From: Rhizobium sp. BK196
GTDB lineage: Bacteria; Pseudomonadota; Alphaproteobacteria; Rhizobiales; Rhizobiaceae
Reading direction: 5' to 3'
Length of the DNA: 64,000 nucleotides
Assembly (NCBI RefSeq): GCF_014193255.1
Contig: NZ_JACHZB010000003.1
Span: forward strand, 186,001-250,000
Positions 7,133 to 16,696 of the stretch are shown piece after piece. Position numbers and translations under genes: made by a program. Below the pieces are notes generated by a model, which saw only the letters and a list, made by a program, of their open reading frames with translations, did not search any database and was not told the origin of the DNA. Position 1 is the first letter of the stretch. Each line of letters begins with the position of its first letter.

Positions 7133-9985
7133 ATGGCAGACAAAATGCTTATCGATGCGTCTCACGAGGAAGAGACGCGCGTCGTTGTCGTTCGCGGAAA
7201 TCGTATAGAAGAATTTGACTTCGAATCGCAGCACAAGAAGCAGATTCGCGGCAACATCTATCTTGCAAAAGTAACGAGGGTCGAGCCCTCGCTGCAGGCC
7301 GCTTTCGTCGATTATGGCGGCAACCGGCACGGCTTCCTGGCCTTTGCCGAAATCCATCCCGATTATTACCAGATCCCGCTTGCCGATCGTCAGGCCCTGC
7401 TTCGCGCCGAAGCCGAGGAGCATCGCCGCGACGAGGATGTCGAGCATGTCGAGACCGCTCCGGTCGTCGATCTCTCGACACAGGAACAGCCCGATATCGG
7501 CATCGTTCCGGTCGAACAGCCCGCGGCAGCTGCTGCGGAAGATGTAACAGCACACACCGAAGAGGCTGCGCCCGTCGCTGAAGAAGCCCCGGCCAAGAAG
7601 CCTCGCGCCCGCCGCAGCCGCAAGAAGGCAGCCGAGCCGGTTGCTGAAGAAGCGTCGGCGCCGGAAGCATCGGTTGCCGACAACGATGACGAAGGTTCGA
7701 CCGGCGGCGAGATGGCCGCGATGGTCGAAACCGACACCATCTCCGAGGATGTCGACGTTTCCAAGCGCCGTCAGGATGACGACGACGATGACGACGACCA
7801 TGGCGAAGAAGAAGTCATCGAATCGGTCGGCGCCGAAGACGCGATGGAAGAGGTTCCGGACCGCGTGCAGCGCAAGCCGCGCAAGCAGTACCGCATCCAG
7901 GAGGTCATCAAGCGCCGCCAGATCCTGCTGGTGCAGGTCGCCAAGGAAGAACGCGGCAACAAGGGCGCTGCCCTCACCACCTATCTTTCGCTCGCAGGCC
8001 GCTATTCGGTTCTGATGCCGAACACGGCGCGCGGCGGCGGCATTTCCCGCAAGATCACCAACCCCCAGGACCGCAAGCGGCTGAAGGAAATCGCCCGCAT
8101 GCTCGAGGTGCCGCAGGGCATGGGCGTGATCCTGCGCACGGCCGGTGCGAACCGCACCAAGGTCGAGGTCAAGCGCGACTTCGAATATCTGATGCGCCTG
8201 TGGGAGAACGTCCGCACGCTGACGCTCGCTTCGACGGCTCCCTGCCTCGTCTACGAGGAAGGCTCGCTCATCAAGCGTTCGATCCGCGACCTCTATAACA
8301 AGGATATCGGCGAGATCATCGTCTCCGGCGAAGAAGGCTACCGTGAAGCGAAAGACTTCATGAAGATGCTGATGCCAAGCCATGCCAAGGTGGTTCAGCC
8401 CTACCGCGACATCCATCCGATCTTCTCTCGCTCCGGCATCGAGGCGCAGCTCGATCGCATGCTGCAGCCGCAGGTAACGCTGAAGTCCGGCGGCTATCTG
8501 ATCATGAACCAGACGGAGGCGCTGGTTTCGATCGACGTCAATTCCGGCCGCTCGACCCGCGAGCACTCGATCGAGGACACGGCTCTCCAGACTAACCTCG
8601 AGGCTGCAGACGAAGTCGCCCGTCAGCTCCGCCTGCGTGACCTTGCCGGGCTTATCGTCATCGACTTCATCGACATGGAAGAAAAGCGCAACAACCGCGC
8701 TGTCGAGAAGAAGCTGAAGGAATGCCTGAAGAACGACCGCGCCCGCATCCAGGTCGGCCGTATCTCACATTTCGGCCTTCTGGAAATGTCGCGCCAGCGC
8801 ATCCGCGCTTCCGTTCTCGAATCGACGACGCAGGTCTGCTCGCATTGCGGCGGCACCGGCCATGTCCGTTCTCAATCCTCGGTCGCTCTGCATGTGCTGC
8901 GCGGCATCGAGGAATATCTGCTCAAGAACACGACGCACAATATCACCGTGCGCACGACGCCTGACATCGCGCTCTATCTGCTCAACCATAAGCGTCAGAC
9001 GATCGTTGATTATGAAGCCCGCTTCGGTGTGGCGATCATCATCGATGCGGACGGCTCGGTGGGTGCTCAGCACTTCGCGATCGATCGCGGCGAGCCGGTC
9101 GAAAACCCGGTCAAGATCGAAAGCCTCTTCAACTTCGCCGCCATCCCCGACGACGATGATGACGATGTCGTCATCGAACATGACGAGGAGGAGGACGAAG
9201 AGCTGGAAGAAAAGCCCGCTGCCGCGGAGCGTCCGGCCGCCCGCGCAGAGGGCGAAGGCGAAGGTGGTCGCAAGCGCAAGCGCCGCCGCCGCCGCCGTGG
9301 CCGCAACGGCAATGCTGAGCAGCAGGTTGCCGCCGACGCAGTCTCCGGCGAGGCTGACGATGGCGATGAGGGCGAGGACGAAGGCAGCGAAGGCGACAAC
9401 GATACCGCCGAGGCACCGGCCGAAGCCCGCGCCGACAGCGAAGACTCCCAGCGCCGCAAGCGCCGCCGTCGCGGCAAGCGTGGCGGTCGCCGCAACCGTG
9501 GTGATGAAGGCGCTGAGACCAGTGCAGCTGCGGAAGACGGTGAGGCGGATGAAGGCGATGATAGCGCCGACGGTGAAGCGCCCGAAACGGAAGCAGACGT
9601 GATCGAAGTTATCGCGGCGGAAACCGTCGAGAGCCAGTCTGCGATGGCTGCGATCGAAGGGAGCGAAAGCGTGGCCGAGGAGGTCAAACCCGCCCGCGGC
9701 CGTGGTCGTCGCAAGGCCACAGCACCCTCGCCCGTCGAGGAGCCAGTGATTGAAGTGCCCGTCACTGAGGCGCTTGTCGTCGATGCAGAGCCGGAAGCGG
9801 TGGAAGCTTCTGCGGATCTCGCGACGCCGGCACAGGAAGAGGCAAAGCCTGTTCGTGCCAACCGCGGCTCCAATATCTCATCCTCCGAACCGACGGTCAC
9901 CTCCACCCGCACCGAAGGCGCGGAAGCCGAGGGCGAAGCCAAGCCGAAAAAGGCTGGCTGGTGGCAGCGTCGAGGCTTCTTCTGA
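7133..9985 (+). CDS. rne: ribonuclease E
   Basis: This 950-residue protein is the endoribonuclease scaffold of the RNA degradosome. The S1 domain begins at about residue 40 and is interrupted near 88-248 by a charged, mostly acidic, low-complexity insertion containing a run of Asp. It then resumes with YRIQEVIKRRQILLVQV. The catalytic DNase I-like region shows SIDVNSG (about 465) and FIDMEEKRNN (about 512) with the metal-binding aspartates. The zinc-link is CSHCGG (about 568). The C-terminal 300 residues alternate acidic and Arg-rich blocks, expected for an unstructured RNA- and partner-binding tail. The last residues, GWWQRRGFF, resemble the GWW end through which Caulobacter RNase E binds PNPase. 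A terminator follows. Confidence 0.97.
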   Translation: MADKMLIDASHEEETRVVVVRGNRIEEFDFESQHKKQIRGNIYLAKVTRVEPSLQAAFVDYGGNRHGFLAFAEIHPDYYQIPLADRQALLRAEAEEHRRDEDVEHVETAPVVDLSTQEQPDIGIVPVEQPAAAAAEDVTAHTEEAAPVAEEAPAKKPRARRSRKKAAEPVAEEASAPEASVADNDDEGSTGGEMAAMVETDTISEDVDVSKRRQDDDDDDDDHGEEEVIESVGAEDAMEEVPDRVQRKPRKQYRIQEVIKRRQILLVQVAKEERGNKGAALTTYLSLAGRYSVLMPNTARGGGISRKITNPQDRKRLKEIARMLEVPQGMGVILRTAGANRTKVEVKRDFEYLMRLWENVRTLTLASTAPCLVYEEGSLIKRSIRDLYNKDIGEIIVSGEEGYREAKDFMKMLMPSHAKVVQPYRDIHPIFSRSGIEAQLDRMLQPQVTLKSGGYLIMNQTEALVSIDVNSGRSTREHSIEDTALQTNLEAADEVARQLRLRDLAGLIVIDFIDMEEKRNNRAVEKKLKECLKNDRARIQVGRISHFGLLEMSRQRIRASVLESTTQVCSHCGGTGHVRSQSSVALHVLRGIEEYLLKNTTHNITVRTTPDIALYLLNHKRQTIVDYEARFGVAIIIDADGSVGAQHFAIDRGEPVENPVKIESLFNFAAIPDDDDDDVVIEHDEEEDEELEEKPAAAERPAARAEGEGEGGRKRKRRRRRRGRNGNAEQQVAADAVSGEADDGDEGEDEGSEGDNDTAEAPAEARADSEDSQRRKRRRRGKRGGRRNRGDEGAETSAAAEDGEADEGDDSADGEAPETEADVIEVIAAETVESQSAMAAIEGSESVAEEVKPARGRGRRKATAPSPVEEPVIEVPVTEALVVDAEPEAVEASADLATPAQEEAKPVRANRGSNISSSEPTVTSTRTEGAEAEGEAKPKKAGWWQRRGFF

Positions 9986-10013
9986 AAGCTGATTTTCGGC
10001 GGTAAATGACATG

Positions 10014-10046
10014 ATCCGGCTGCGGCAACGCGGCCGGATTTTTTTG
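10014..10046 (+). terminator. Rho-independent terminator of rne
   Basis: The inverted repeat ATCCGGC / GCCGGAT encloses a 12-base loop and is followed by a run of seven T. It lies about 28 bases after the rne stop codon. Confidence 0.9.
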
Positions 10047-10091
10047 TGCCGTCGAATGAGGAATGCTCAGCCTGTGGCAGGCAGGGCTAGA

Positions 10092-10689
10092 TTAGCGTGT
10101 GCGGCCGAACCAGACGGAGGTTTCCGCTTCCGGGACGAGAGGCGGGAGCAGGCGCTCGAAACCACGGGAGGACCAGAAGCACAGACCACCCTCGTTGTCG
10201 GCATTGACGCCGAGGTGAATGCCGCGCACACCTGCCTGACGCGCTTCAGATATTCAATGCTCCAGAAGACGGCTTCCAACACCCTGACCCTGCGGGCGTG
10301 GCATCAGGTTCATGTGGGTATGGGCCGGATGGGACTCAACGATCTTCCCACATGGTGTGCGGATGACGGATCGCAAAGCTGCGCGCTTGGGATCGCCAGC
10401 CGGATCGGCATATTGATCGCGCAGCGCTGGCCACCATTCGCGTTCAAGTCGAGCTTCGAGTGTGGCTGTATCGTAAGCGCCGACGATGTAGCCGACGATG
10501 CCCAGCTTATCCTCTGCAACGATCGTCATTTCTGGGTTGAGCACGACCTAGGGGCGCAGAATAGATATGGCCGACAAGGCGGCTATCGCCATAGAGGCGG
10601 CTCGCATCCCGACCGCCAGCGCCGGTCGCAAGCGAAATGCCGTAGATCTGATCGAGGTCGTCCCGCCGTGCGTTCCGAAACACCTGCAT
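10092..10689 (-). pseudogene. decayed GNAT-family acetyltransferase gene
   Basis: Read from ATG 10689, the frame gives MQVFRNARRDDLDQIYGIS and continues to HIYSAP near 10556. Family similarity then continues only in another frame (VVLNPEMTIVAEDKLG), so about one extra base lies near 10550. This second frame runs to the acetyl-CoA loop region QGQGVGSRLLEH. There a TGA near 10255, where Trp would be expected, interrupts it. The same frame then continues with RQAGVRGIHLGVNADNEGG and ends at TAA 10094-10092. One frameshift and one nonsense codon make an intact product unlikely. Its ATG overlaps the aidB stop (TGATG), so it was once translationally coupled to aidB. Confidence 0.8.
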
Positions 10690-12347
10690 CAGGCAGCTGG
10701 CGGGTAAAGCAGGTCGACGATATAGCTGGCGTCGAAGCGGGAATCGAGCATGCCGTAGGTCGAACGCCAGCCGCCCGCAAGACGGGTCTCGATGAAGGCG
10801 TCGGCAATGCGCCCTGCCCCAAGCCGGTAAAGCTCGGCAGCACCGGCAACGAGCGCCAGCTGCTCAACGAGCAGGCGGGCAGCGCCCTCGTCCTGTTCGC
10901 AGAGCGCGATCGCGGCGCGCAGCACGTCGATCGTCTTCTTGCCGGCCGGCCCGAGATCGCGCGCAAAACCTGCAAACACGGTCTCGAACAAATCCTTGCC
11001 ACGGTTCAGCACACGCAGCACATCGAGCGCCATGACGTTGCCAGAACCTTCCCAGATCGCATTGACGGGCGCCTCGCGATAATGGCGGGCGATCGGACGT
11101 TCTTCGATGTAACCGCTACCCCCGATGCACTCCATCGCCTCATAGATCAGCGACGGGGCGATCTTGCAGCACCAATATTTGGCGACCGGCGTCATCACGC
11201 GGGCATAGGCGGCATCTTCAGCGTTGCCACGGGCCTTGTCGAAGGCATCTGCCAAGCGGAAGGAGAGAGCCGTGGCGGCTGCCACATCGAGCGCCATATC
11301 TGCAAGCACCCGGGTCATGATCGGCTGGTTGACCAGCATCTTGCCGAAAACGCTGCGGCCGCGGGTGTGATGCACGGCTTCGGCGAGCGATGCGCGCATG
11401 ATACCCGAGGAGGCGAGCGCGCAATCGAGCCGCGTCAGCGTCACCATATCGAGGATGGTGCGGATGCCGGCGTCGGGACCGCCGAGCAGGAAACCGAACG
11501 TATCGGTGAATTCCACTTCGGACGAAGCATTCGAGCGGTTGCCGACCTTGTCCTTCAGGCGCTGGAACTGCAGGCCATTGGCAGAACCATCCTCAAGCAG
11601 GCGCGGCACCAGGAAGCAGCCCATGCCCTCCTTGGTCTGTGCCAACATGATGAAGGCGTCGCTCATGGGCGCGGACATGAACCACTTGTGGCCGGACAGC
11701 CGGTAAATGCCTTCGCTGACTTTTTCCGCCACGGTCTTGTTGGCGCGGACATCCGTGCCGCCCTGCTTTTCCGTCATGCCCATACCGATCGTCACGGCCG
11801 ATTTCTGCATGGCCGGGCGGTTGGACGAGTCATATTTGCGTGACAGGATCTTCGGCGCCCAGTCCTTCTGAACGGCCGGTGAAGCCGAGAGCGCGGCAAC
11901 AGATGCGCTTGTCATCGTCAACGGGCAAAGATGGCCGGATTCGAGTTGCGCCGTCAGATAGAAGCGGGCGGCGCGAATATGGTGGGCCTGGTCCTTGGCC
12001 TCCGTATCCGCCTGCGGATCCCAGACGGAAGAATGCAGGCCGGACGCCATGGAACGGCGCATCAGCGCATGCCAGGCGGGATGGAATTCGACGATATCAA
12101 GACGTTCGCCGCGCGGGCCATGGGTGCGCAGCTGCGGCGTCCCCTGGTTTGCCATGCGCGCCAGTTCCTGCGCTTCCGGCGAGGTGACGAAGCGGCCCAT
12201 GTTTTCAAGGTCTTCACGGATAGTGCGCGGCAGCGTTGCGGTCAGATCGACGATCAGCGGATCGGATCGATAGGCATTGATTCCCGACCAGAGGCTCGGC
12301 TGGTTGAGTTCGGCGAGTTTGTCTTCAGTCCGGTTTGCGGAGGTCAT
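10689..12347 (-). CDS. aidB: acyl-CoA dehydrogenase family protein, AidB-like
   Basis: This 552-residue flavoprotein of the acyl-CoA dehydrogenase superfamily matches the AidB branch in length and motifs. It has MGMTEKQGGTDVRANKT in the flavin-binding middle domain and GHKWFMSAPMSDAF after it. The C-terminal helical domain has ECIGGSGYIEERPIARHYREAPVNAIWEGSGN, quoted here as adjoining motifs. In E. coli AidB binds DNA and is induced by alkylating agents, but its enzymatic role is unsettled. No Ada-type gene is nearby. The call to AidB rather than a general isovaleryl-CoA dehydrogenase is from recalled family features. Confidence 0.85.
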   Translation of the reverse strand: MTSANRTEDKLAELNQPSLWSGINAYRSDPLIVDLTATLPRTIREDLENMGRFVTSPEAQELARMANQGTPQLRTHGPRGERLDIVEFHPAWHALMRRSMASGLHSSVWDPQADTEAKDQAHHIRAARFYLTAQLESGHLCPLTMTSASVAALSASPAVQKDWAPKILSRKYDSSNRPAMQKSAVTIGMGMTEKQGGTDVRANKTVAEKVSEGIYRLSGHKWFMSAPMSDAFIMLAQTKEGMGCFLVPRLLEDGSANGLQFQRLKDKVGNRSNASSEVEFTDTFGFLLGGPDAGIRTILDMVTLTRLDCALASSGIMRASLAEAVHHTRGRSVFGKMLVNQPIMTRVLADMALDVAAATALSFRLADAFDKARGNAEDAAYARVMTPVAKYWCCKIAPSLIYEAMECIGGSGYIEERPIARHYREAPVNAIWEGSGNVMALDVLRVLNRGKDLFETVFAGFARDLGPAGKKTIDVLRAAIALCEQDEGAARLLVEQLALVAGAAELYRLGAGRIADAFIETRLAGGWRSTYGMLDSRFDASYIVDLLYPPAA

Positions 12348-12410
12348 CGTTCGCTTCTATTTCATGAGCCCGGCAAGGGAAACCGGAAGTTAGTGATACG
12401 CAGATTTCTG

Positions 12411-12519
12411 CTCTACAGCGCCGCGCGTCTTTCAGAGGTGCAAAAGACGCTGTAGCACTTTTAATTGCTGCATAATTTTATCCTTAAATCGATTCCGATT
12501 TAATGAATCATGCAGTAGC
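12411..12519. repeat. mosaic palindromic intergenic repeat (RIME-like), copy A
   Basis: Two nested palindromes stand side by side upstream of pyrB. The first pairs CTACAGCG (12413-12420) with CGCTGTAG (12448-12455). The second pairs GCTGCAT (12467-12473) with ATGCAG (12510-12515) and has an inner perfect repeat TTAAATCG-attc-CGATTTAA (12484-12503). From memory this resembles a high-copy intergenic element in Rhizobium genomes (Rhizobium-specific intergenic mosaic elements). No coding function is seen. Confidence 0.65.
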
Positions 12520-12628
12520 GGGATTCGACGGAAAATGCATGGGGAACATAGAATTTGCGTGCAGCACAAGCTTGCCCCTTCCCCCCGCACTCTTTATAGA
12601 CCCCGCGAAGACAATAAGAGGCAGGGTC

Positions 12629-13585
12629 ATGGTCTTTTTCCCCCACCGCCACCTCATTGGCATCAAAGGCCTCACCGAGCAGGATATTACCTATCTTCTC
12701 GACAAGGCCGACGAAGCCGTCAAGATCAGCCGGCAGAGAGAGAAGAAGACGTCGACCCTTCGGGGACTGACGCAGATCAACCTCTTCTTCGAGGCATCGA
12801 CACGAACGCAAGCCTCCTTCGAACTCGCCGGCAAGCGCCTCGGCGCAGACGTGATGAACATGTCGGTCGGCAACTCCTCGGTAAAGAAGGGCGAGACGCT
12901 GATCGACACAGCGATGACGCTGAACGCGATGCGACCGGACGTTCTGATCATCCGCCACTCCAGCGCCGGTGCCGCCGCACTTCTCGCCCAGAAGGTCTCC
13001 TGCTCCGTCGTCAATGCCGGCGACGGCCAGCATGAACATCCCACGCAAGCGCTGCTCGACGCGTTGACGATCCGCCGCGCCAAGGGCCGGCTCTCACGGA
13101 TCGTCGTGGCGATCTGCGGCGACGTCCTGCATTCGCGTGTGGCGCGCTCGAACATCCTGCTTCTGAACGCCATGGGCGCAAGGGTGCGCGTTGTCGCTCC
13201 TGCCACGCTGCTGCCGGCCGGTATTGCCGAGATGGGCGTCGAGGTCTTCCATTCGATGAAGGAAGGGCTGAAGGACGCCGATGTGGTCATGATGCTACGG
13301 CTGCAGCGCGAGCGCATGTCCGGCGCCTTCGTGCCATCGGTGCGCGAATATTATCATTTCTACGGCCTCGACGCGGAAACGCTGAAGGCAGCGAAGGAAG
13401 ATGCGCTCGTCATGCATCCGGGACCGATGAACCGCGGCGTGGAGATCGCCTCCGAGGTCGCCGACGGCCCGCAGAGCGTGATTGCCGAACAGGTGGAAAT
13501 GGGGGTCGCCGTACGCATGGCCGTCATGGAGGCACTGCTCGTCTCCCAGAACCAGGGTCCCCGCACCGATGGAGTGGGCGCATGA
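12629..13585 (+). CDS. pyrB: aspartate carbamoyltransferase catalytic subunit
   Basis: This enzyme joins carbamoyl phosphate and aspartate in the second step of pyrimidine synthesis. The carbamoyl-phosphate motif [13 protein letters not shown] is present, with [14 protein letters not shown] and [11 protein letters not shown] further on. I start at ATG 12629 (GAGGCAGGG upstream), which gives 318 residues, the usual length. An in-frame ATG at 12503 would add 42 residues and begins inside the palindromic repeat, so I reject it. Its stop overlaps the pyrC start by four bases (ATGA), as in the pyrB-pyrC' pairs of other proteobacteria. Confidence 0.96.
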   Translation: MVFFPHRHLIGIKGLTEQDITYLLDKADEAVKISRQREKKTSTLRGLTQINLFFEASTRTQASFELAGKRLGADVMNMSVGNSSVKKGETLIDTAMTLNAMRPDVLIIRHSSAGAAALLAQKVSCSVVNAGDGQHEHPTQALLDALTIRRAKGRLSRIVVAICGDVLHSRVARSNILLLNAMGARVRVVAPATLLPAGIAEMGVEVFHSMKEGLKDADVVMMLRLQRERMSGAFVPSVREYYHFYGLDAETLKAAKEDALVMHPGPMNRGVEIASEVADGPQSVIAEQVEMGVAVRMAVMEALLVSQNQGPRTDGVGA

Positions 13586-14874
13586 GCAATCTCGTCCTCA
13601 AGAACGTCCGTATCATCGATCCTTCCCGCAATGTCGATGAGATCGGCACTGTTATTGTCAAGGACGGCCTCATCGTCGCGGCCGGCAAGGATGCACAGAA
13701 CCAGGGCGCGCCCGAAGGTGCTACCGTGCGCGATTGCACCGGCCTCGTCGCAACGCCTGGCCTGGTGGATGCGCGCGTCCATATCGGCGAACCGGGCGGC
13801 GAGTATCGCGAGACCATCGCTTCGGCAAGCCGGGCCGCGGCAGCGGGCGGTGTGACTTCCATCATCATGATGCCGGATACGCATCCCGTCATCGACGACA
13901 TCGCGCTCGTCGAGTTCGTCAAGAAGACGGCACGGGATACGGCCGTCATCAACGTCTATCCGGCAGCAGCAATCACCAAGGGGCTCGCCGGTGAGGAGAT
14001 GACGGAAATCGGCCTCTTGATGCAGGCAGGCGCGGTTGCCTTCACCGACGCGCATTCCAGCATCTCCGATACGCAAGTGCTGCGCCGGGTGATGACCTAT
14101 GCACGCGAATTCGGCGCCGTCATTTCCTGTGCCACGCGTGACAAATATCTTGGCGCCAATGGCGTCATGCATGAAGGACTGCTTGCAAGCTGGCTCGGCC
14201 TCTCCGGCATTCCCAAGGAAGCGGAGCTGATCCCGCTCGAACGCGACCTGCGCATCGCGCAGCTGACGCGCGGCAATTACCACGCGGCGATGATCTCAGT
14301 GCCGGAATCGGTCGAGGCGATCGAGCTTGCCCGCTCGCGCGGCGTGAGGGTCACCTGTGGCGTCTCGATCAACAATCTGGCGCTCAACGAGAACGACATC
14401 GGCGAATACCGCACTTTCTTCAAGCTCTATCCGCCATTGCGCTCAGAAGACGATCGGGTTGCAATGGTGGATGCACTGGCAAAAGGCGCGATCGATATCA
14501 TCGTCTCCTCGCATGACCCGCAGGATGTCGATACGAAGCGCCTGCCCTTCGCCGAGGCCGAAGATGGTGCCGTCGGACTGGAGACGATGCTTGCGGCAGC
14601 GCTACGGCTTTATCACAGCGAGCAGGTCAGCCTGATGCGGCTCATAGATGCCATGTCGACGCGGCCGGCGCAGATCTTCGGCCTCGATGCCGGCACGTTG
14701 AAGCCCGGCGCCAAGGCCGATATCGCGCTGATCGATCTCGAAGAACCTTGGCTTGTCTCCAAGGACATGCTTCTCTCCCGCTCGAAGAACACGCCGTTCG
14801 AGGATGCGCGCTTCAGCGGGCGGGCCGTTGCGACCTATGTCGGGGGCAGGCTGGTTCACGCATTGCAGGACTGA
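13582..14874 (+). CDS. pyrC: dihydroorotase-like protein PyrC', probably non-catalytic
   Basis: This 430-residue protein is a class I dihydroorotase homologue by length and overall sequence, ending in [13 protein letters not shown]-like and GRLVHALQD segments. Most metal ligands are missing by motif comparison with active enzymes. The HxH pair reads RVH in [11 protein letters not shown]. The Asp motif FSDDG reads FTDAH. The two later His sites read SCATRD and HAAMIS. The ATDHAPH motif reads VSSHDPQ. Pseudomonas PyrC' lacks activity in the same way and is needed as a structural partner of aspartate transcarbamoylase. The four-base overlap with pyrB fits that role. A true dihydroorotase should then exist elsewhere in the genome. 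Confidence 0.9.
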   Translation: MSNLVLKNVRIIDPSRNVDEIGTVIVKDGLIVAAGKDAQNQGAPEGATVRDCTGLVATPGLVDARVHIGEPGGEYRETIASASRAAAAGGVTSIIMMPDTHPVIDDIALVEFVKKTARDTAVINVYPAAAITKGLAGEEMTEIGLLMQAGAVAFTDAHSSISDTQVLRRVMTYAREFGAVISCATRDKYLGANGVMHEGLLASWLGLSGIPKEAELIPLERDLRIAQLTRGNYHAAMISVPESVEAIELARSRGVRVTCGVSINNLALNENDIGEYRTFFKLYPPLRSEDDRVAMVDALAKGAIDIIVSSHDPQDVDTKRLPFAEAEDGAVGLETMLAAALRLYHSEQVSLMRLIDAMSTRPAQIFGLDAGTLKPGAKADIALIDLEEPWLVSKDMLLSRSKNTPFEDARFSGRAVATYVGGRLVHALQD

Positions 14875-14927
14875 GGACTGCCCTGCCCTTCCGGGCATTC
14901 TCTCGGCAAAAGACTTGGGGAACAAAA

Positions 14928-15548
14928 ATGATATCTGATCTTGTCACCTGGCAGATTACCCTGCCTCTGGCGCTTGCCGCCGTCGTCGTTGGCTACCTGC
15001 TCGGCTCTATCCCGTTTGGCCTTATTCTTACGCGCGCCGCCGGCCTTGGCGACGTGCGCAGCATCGGCTCCGGCAATATCGGCGCGACCAATGTCCTGCG
15101 TACCGGCAACAAGAAGCTCGCTGCCGCAACCCTGCTGCTCGATGCGCTGAAAGCCGCTGCGGCCGCTTGGATCATGGCTTATTTCGCGGGAGAGGAAGCA
15201 GGCATCATCGCCGGTTTCTTTGCCTTCATCGGCCACCTGTTCCCGGTCTGGATCGGCTTCAAGGGCGGCAAGGGTGTTGCCACCTATATCGGCACGCTGC
15301 TTGGCGTCGCGCCGCTCATGGTGCTGCTCTTTGCAGCCGTTTGGCTGGGGACTGCCTTTATCAGTCGCTATTCCTCGCTTTCCGCTCTCGTTGCGATGCT
15401 TGTCATTCCGGTTGCATTGTGGATATTGGGCGACGAAAAGGTTGCGGCGACCATGGCGATCATGACCGTCATCTCGTACTGGAAGCACAAGGCCAATATC
15501 ACTCGCCTGATAAGCGGGACGGAAAGCAAGATCGGGGCTAAGGGGTGA
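14928..15548 (+). CDS. plsY: glycerol-3-phosphate acyltransferase PlsY
   Basis: This 206-residue inner-membrane enzyme transfers the acyl group from acyl-phosphate to glycerol-3-phosphate, the first step of phospholipid synthesis. It has about five membrane segments and the conserved loops [22 protein letters not shown] and [11 protein letters not shown] start at ATG 14928, preceded by TTGGGG, because a longer frame would run back into pyrC. It follows pyrC by 53 bases and overlaps dprA at its stop (TGATG), so pyrB-pyrC-plsY-dprA may form one transcript. Confidence 0.95.
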   Translation: MISDLVTWQITLPLALAAVVVGYLLGSIPFGLILTRAAGLGDVRSIGSGNIGATNVLRTGNKKLAAATLLLDALKAAAAAWIMAYFAGEEAGIIAGFFAFIGHLFPVWIGFKGGKGVATYIGTLLGVAPLMVLLFAAVWLGTAFISRYSSLSALVAMLVIPVALWILGDEKVAATMAIMTVISYWKHKANITRLISGTESKIGAKG

Positions 15549-16696
15549 TGGACGCGCTCAGCGCAAGGCCAAAAGGAACTGCGCTGACGGAGAGGCAGAG
15601 GATCGCCTGGCTGAGGCTGATCCGCTCCGACAATGTCGGCCCCGCGACCTTCCGCGATCTCATCAACCATTTCGGCTCGGCGGAGGCAGCACTCTCCATG
15701 CTGCCGGAATTATCGGCACGCGGTGGCGCCACCCGTTCGATCCGCATCGCCACCGAAGCCGAAGCGTACCGCGAACTCGAGGCGGCGCAGCGCTTCGGCG
15801 CCCGCTTCGTCGGCATCGGCGAGCCTGATTATCCGCAGGCGCTCCGCCAGATCGACGGCGCGCCGCCGTTGCTCGCGGTCAAAGGCGATCTTTCCGTGCT
15901 AAACAAGCCAGCGGTCGGCATCGTAGGCTCGCGCAATGCATCTGTCAGCGGCGCGAAATTCGCGGCGATGATTGCCCGAGACTGCGGCCGGGTCGGCTAT
16001 GCCATCGTCTCCGGCCTTGCCCGTGGCATCGACACGGCCGCCCATCGAGCGAGCCTCGATACCGGCACGATTGCCGCAATGGCAGGAGGGCTGAACCAGC
16101 CCTACCCGCCTGAAAATGTCGGGCTGTTAGAGGAGATATGGAATGGCAACGGGCTCGCCGTCAGCGAGATGCCTTTCGGCTGGGAGCCGCGTGCACGTGA
16201 TTTTCCCCGTCGCAACCGGTTGATTGCGGGCATCTCGCTTGGCGTTGTGGTCGTGGAGGCAGCAGTTCGTTCCGGTTCGCTTATCACGGCGCGGATGGCT
16301 GGCGAATTCGGTCGGCTTGTTTTTGCCGTGCCAGGTTCGCCGCTCGATCCGCGCTGCCACGGCACGAACGGCCTTCTAAAGGACGGGGCGATGATCGTCA
16401 CTTCGCCCGAGGATGTCGTGGAAGCACTGGCGCCGCTCACCCAACCCGATCTCTTTTCGCTGCCGTCTGCCGAGGAACCGAAACGCGAAAGCGGCAGGAT
16501 AGCGCTTCCGCCAGACGAAACGGACCGCACGCTCGTCATCGATGCGCTCGGTCCGACGCCGGTGGAGGTCGACGATATCATTCGTCACACCGCTCTTTCG
16601 GCTTCTGCTGTCTATCTTGTTCTTCTGGAGCTGGATATGGCCGGGCGGCTCCATCGCCATGCGGGCGGACAGGTTTCAATTTCCATGACCGACTGA
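15548..16696 (+). CDS. dprA: DNA processing protein DprA
   Basis: This 382-residue protein loads RecA onto incoming single-stranded DNA during transformation in competent bacteria. Its role in rhizobia is not established. The Rossmann-like DprA domain has VGIVGSRNASVSG, SGLARGIDTAAH, AGGLNQPYPPEN and FPRRNRLIAGIS. A C-terminal winged-helix part (about residues 315-382) is also typical. The start is ATG 15548, overlapping the plsY stop; a GTG at 15545 is an alternative. Its last bases overlap the end of the small convergent gene at 16676. Confidence 0.95.
   Translation: MDALSARPKGTALTERQRIAWLRLIRSDNVGPATFRDLINHFGSAEAALSMLPELSARGGATRSIRIATEAEAYRELEAAQRFGARFVGIGEPDYPQALRQIDGAPPLLAVKGDLSVLNKPAVGIVGSRNASVSGAKFAAMIARDCGRVGYAIVSGLARGIDTAAHRASLDTGTIAAMAGGLNQPYPPENVGLLEEIWNGNGLAVSEMPFGWEPRARDFPRRNRLIAGISLGVVVVEAAVRSGSLITARMAGEFGRLVFAVPGSPLDPRCHGTNGLLKDGAMIVTSPEDVVEALAPLTQPDLFSLPSAEEPKRESGRIALPPDETDRTLVIDALGPTPVEVDDIIRHTALSASAVYLVLLELDMAGRLHRHAGGQVSISMTD

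Noticed and set aside
8500-9985. Simple-sequence tracts in rne as a possible repeat element
   Set aside because: The GC-rich repeats encode the acidic and Arg-rich blocks of the RNase E tail and stay in frame; they are protein low-complexity, not a DNA repeat element.
10011-11843. A 610-codon plus-strand open frame opposite aidB and the GNAT pseudogene
   Set aside because: It begins inside the rne terminator hairpin and runs antisense to a well-identified enzyme.
12503-12628. Extended N-terminus of PyrB from ATG 12503
   Set aside because: The extra 42 residues start inside a palindromic repeat, have no family support and would exceed the usual 318 residues; ATG 12629 has a good ribosome binding site.
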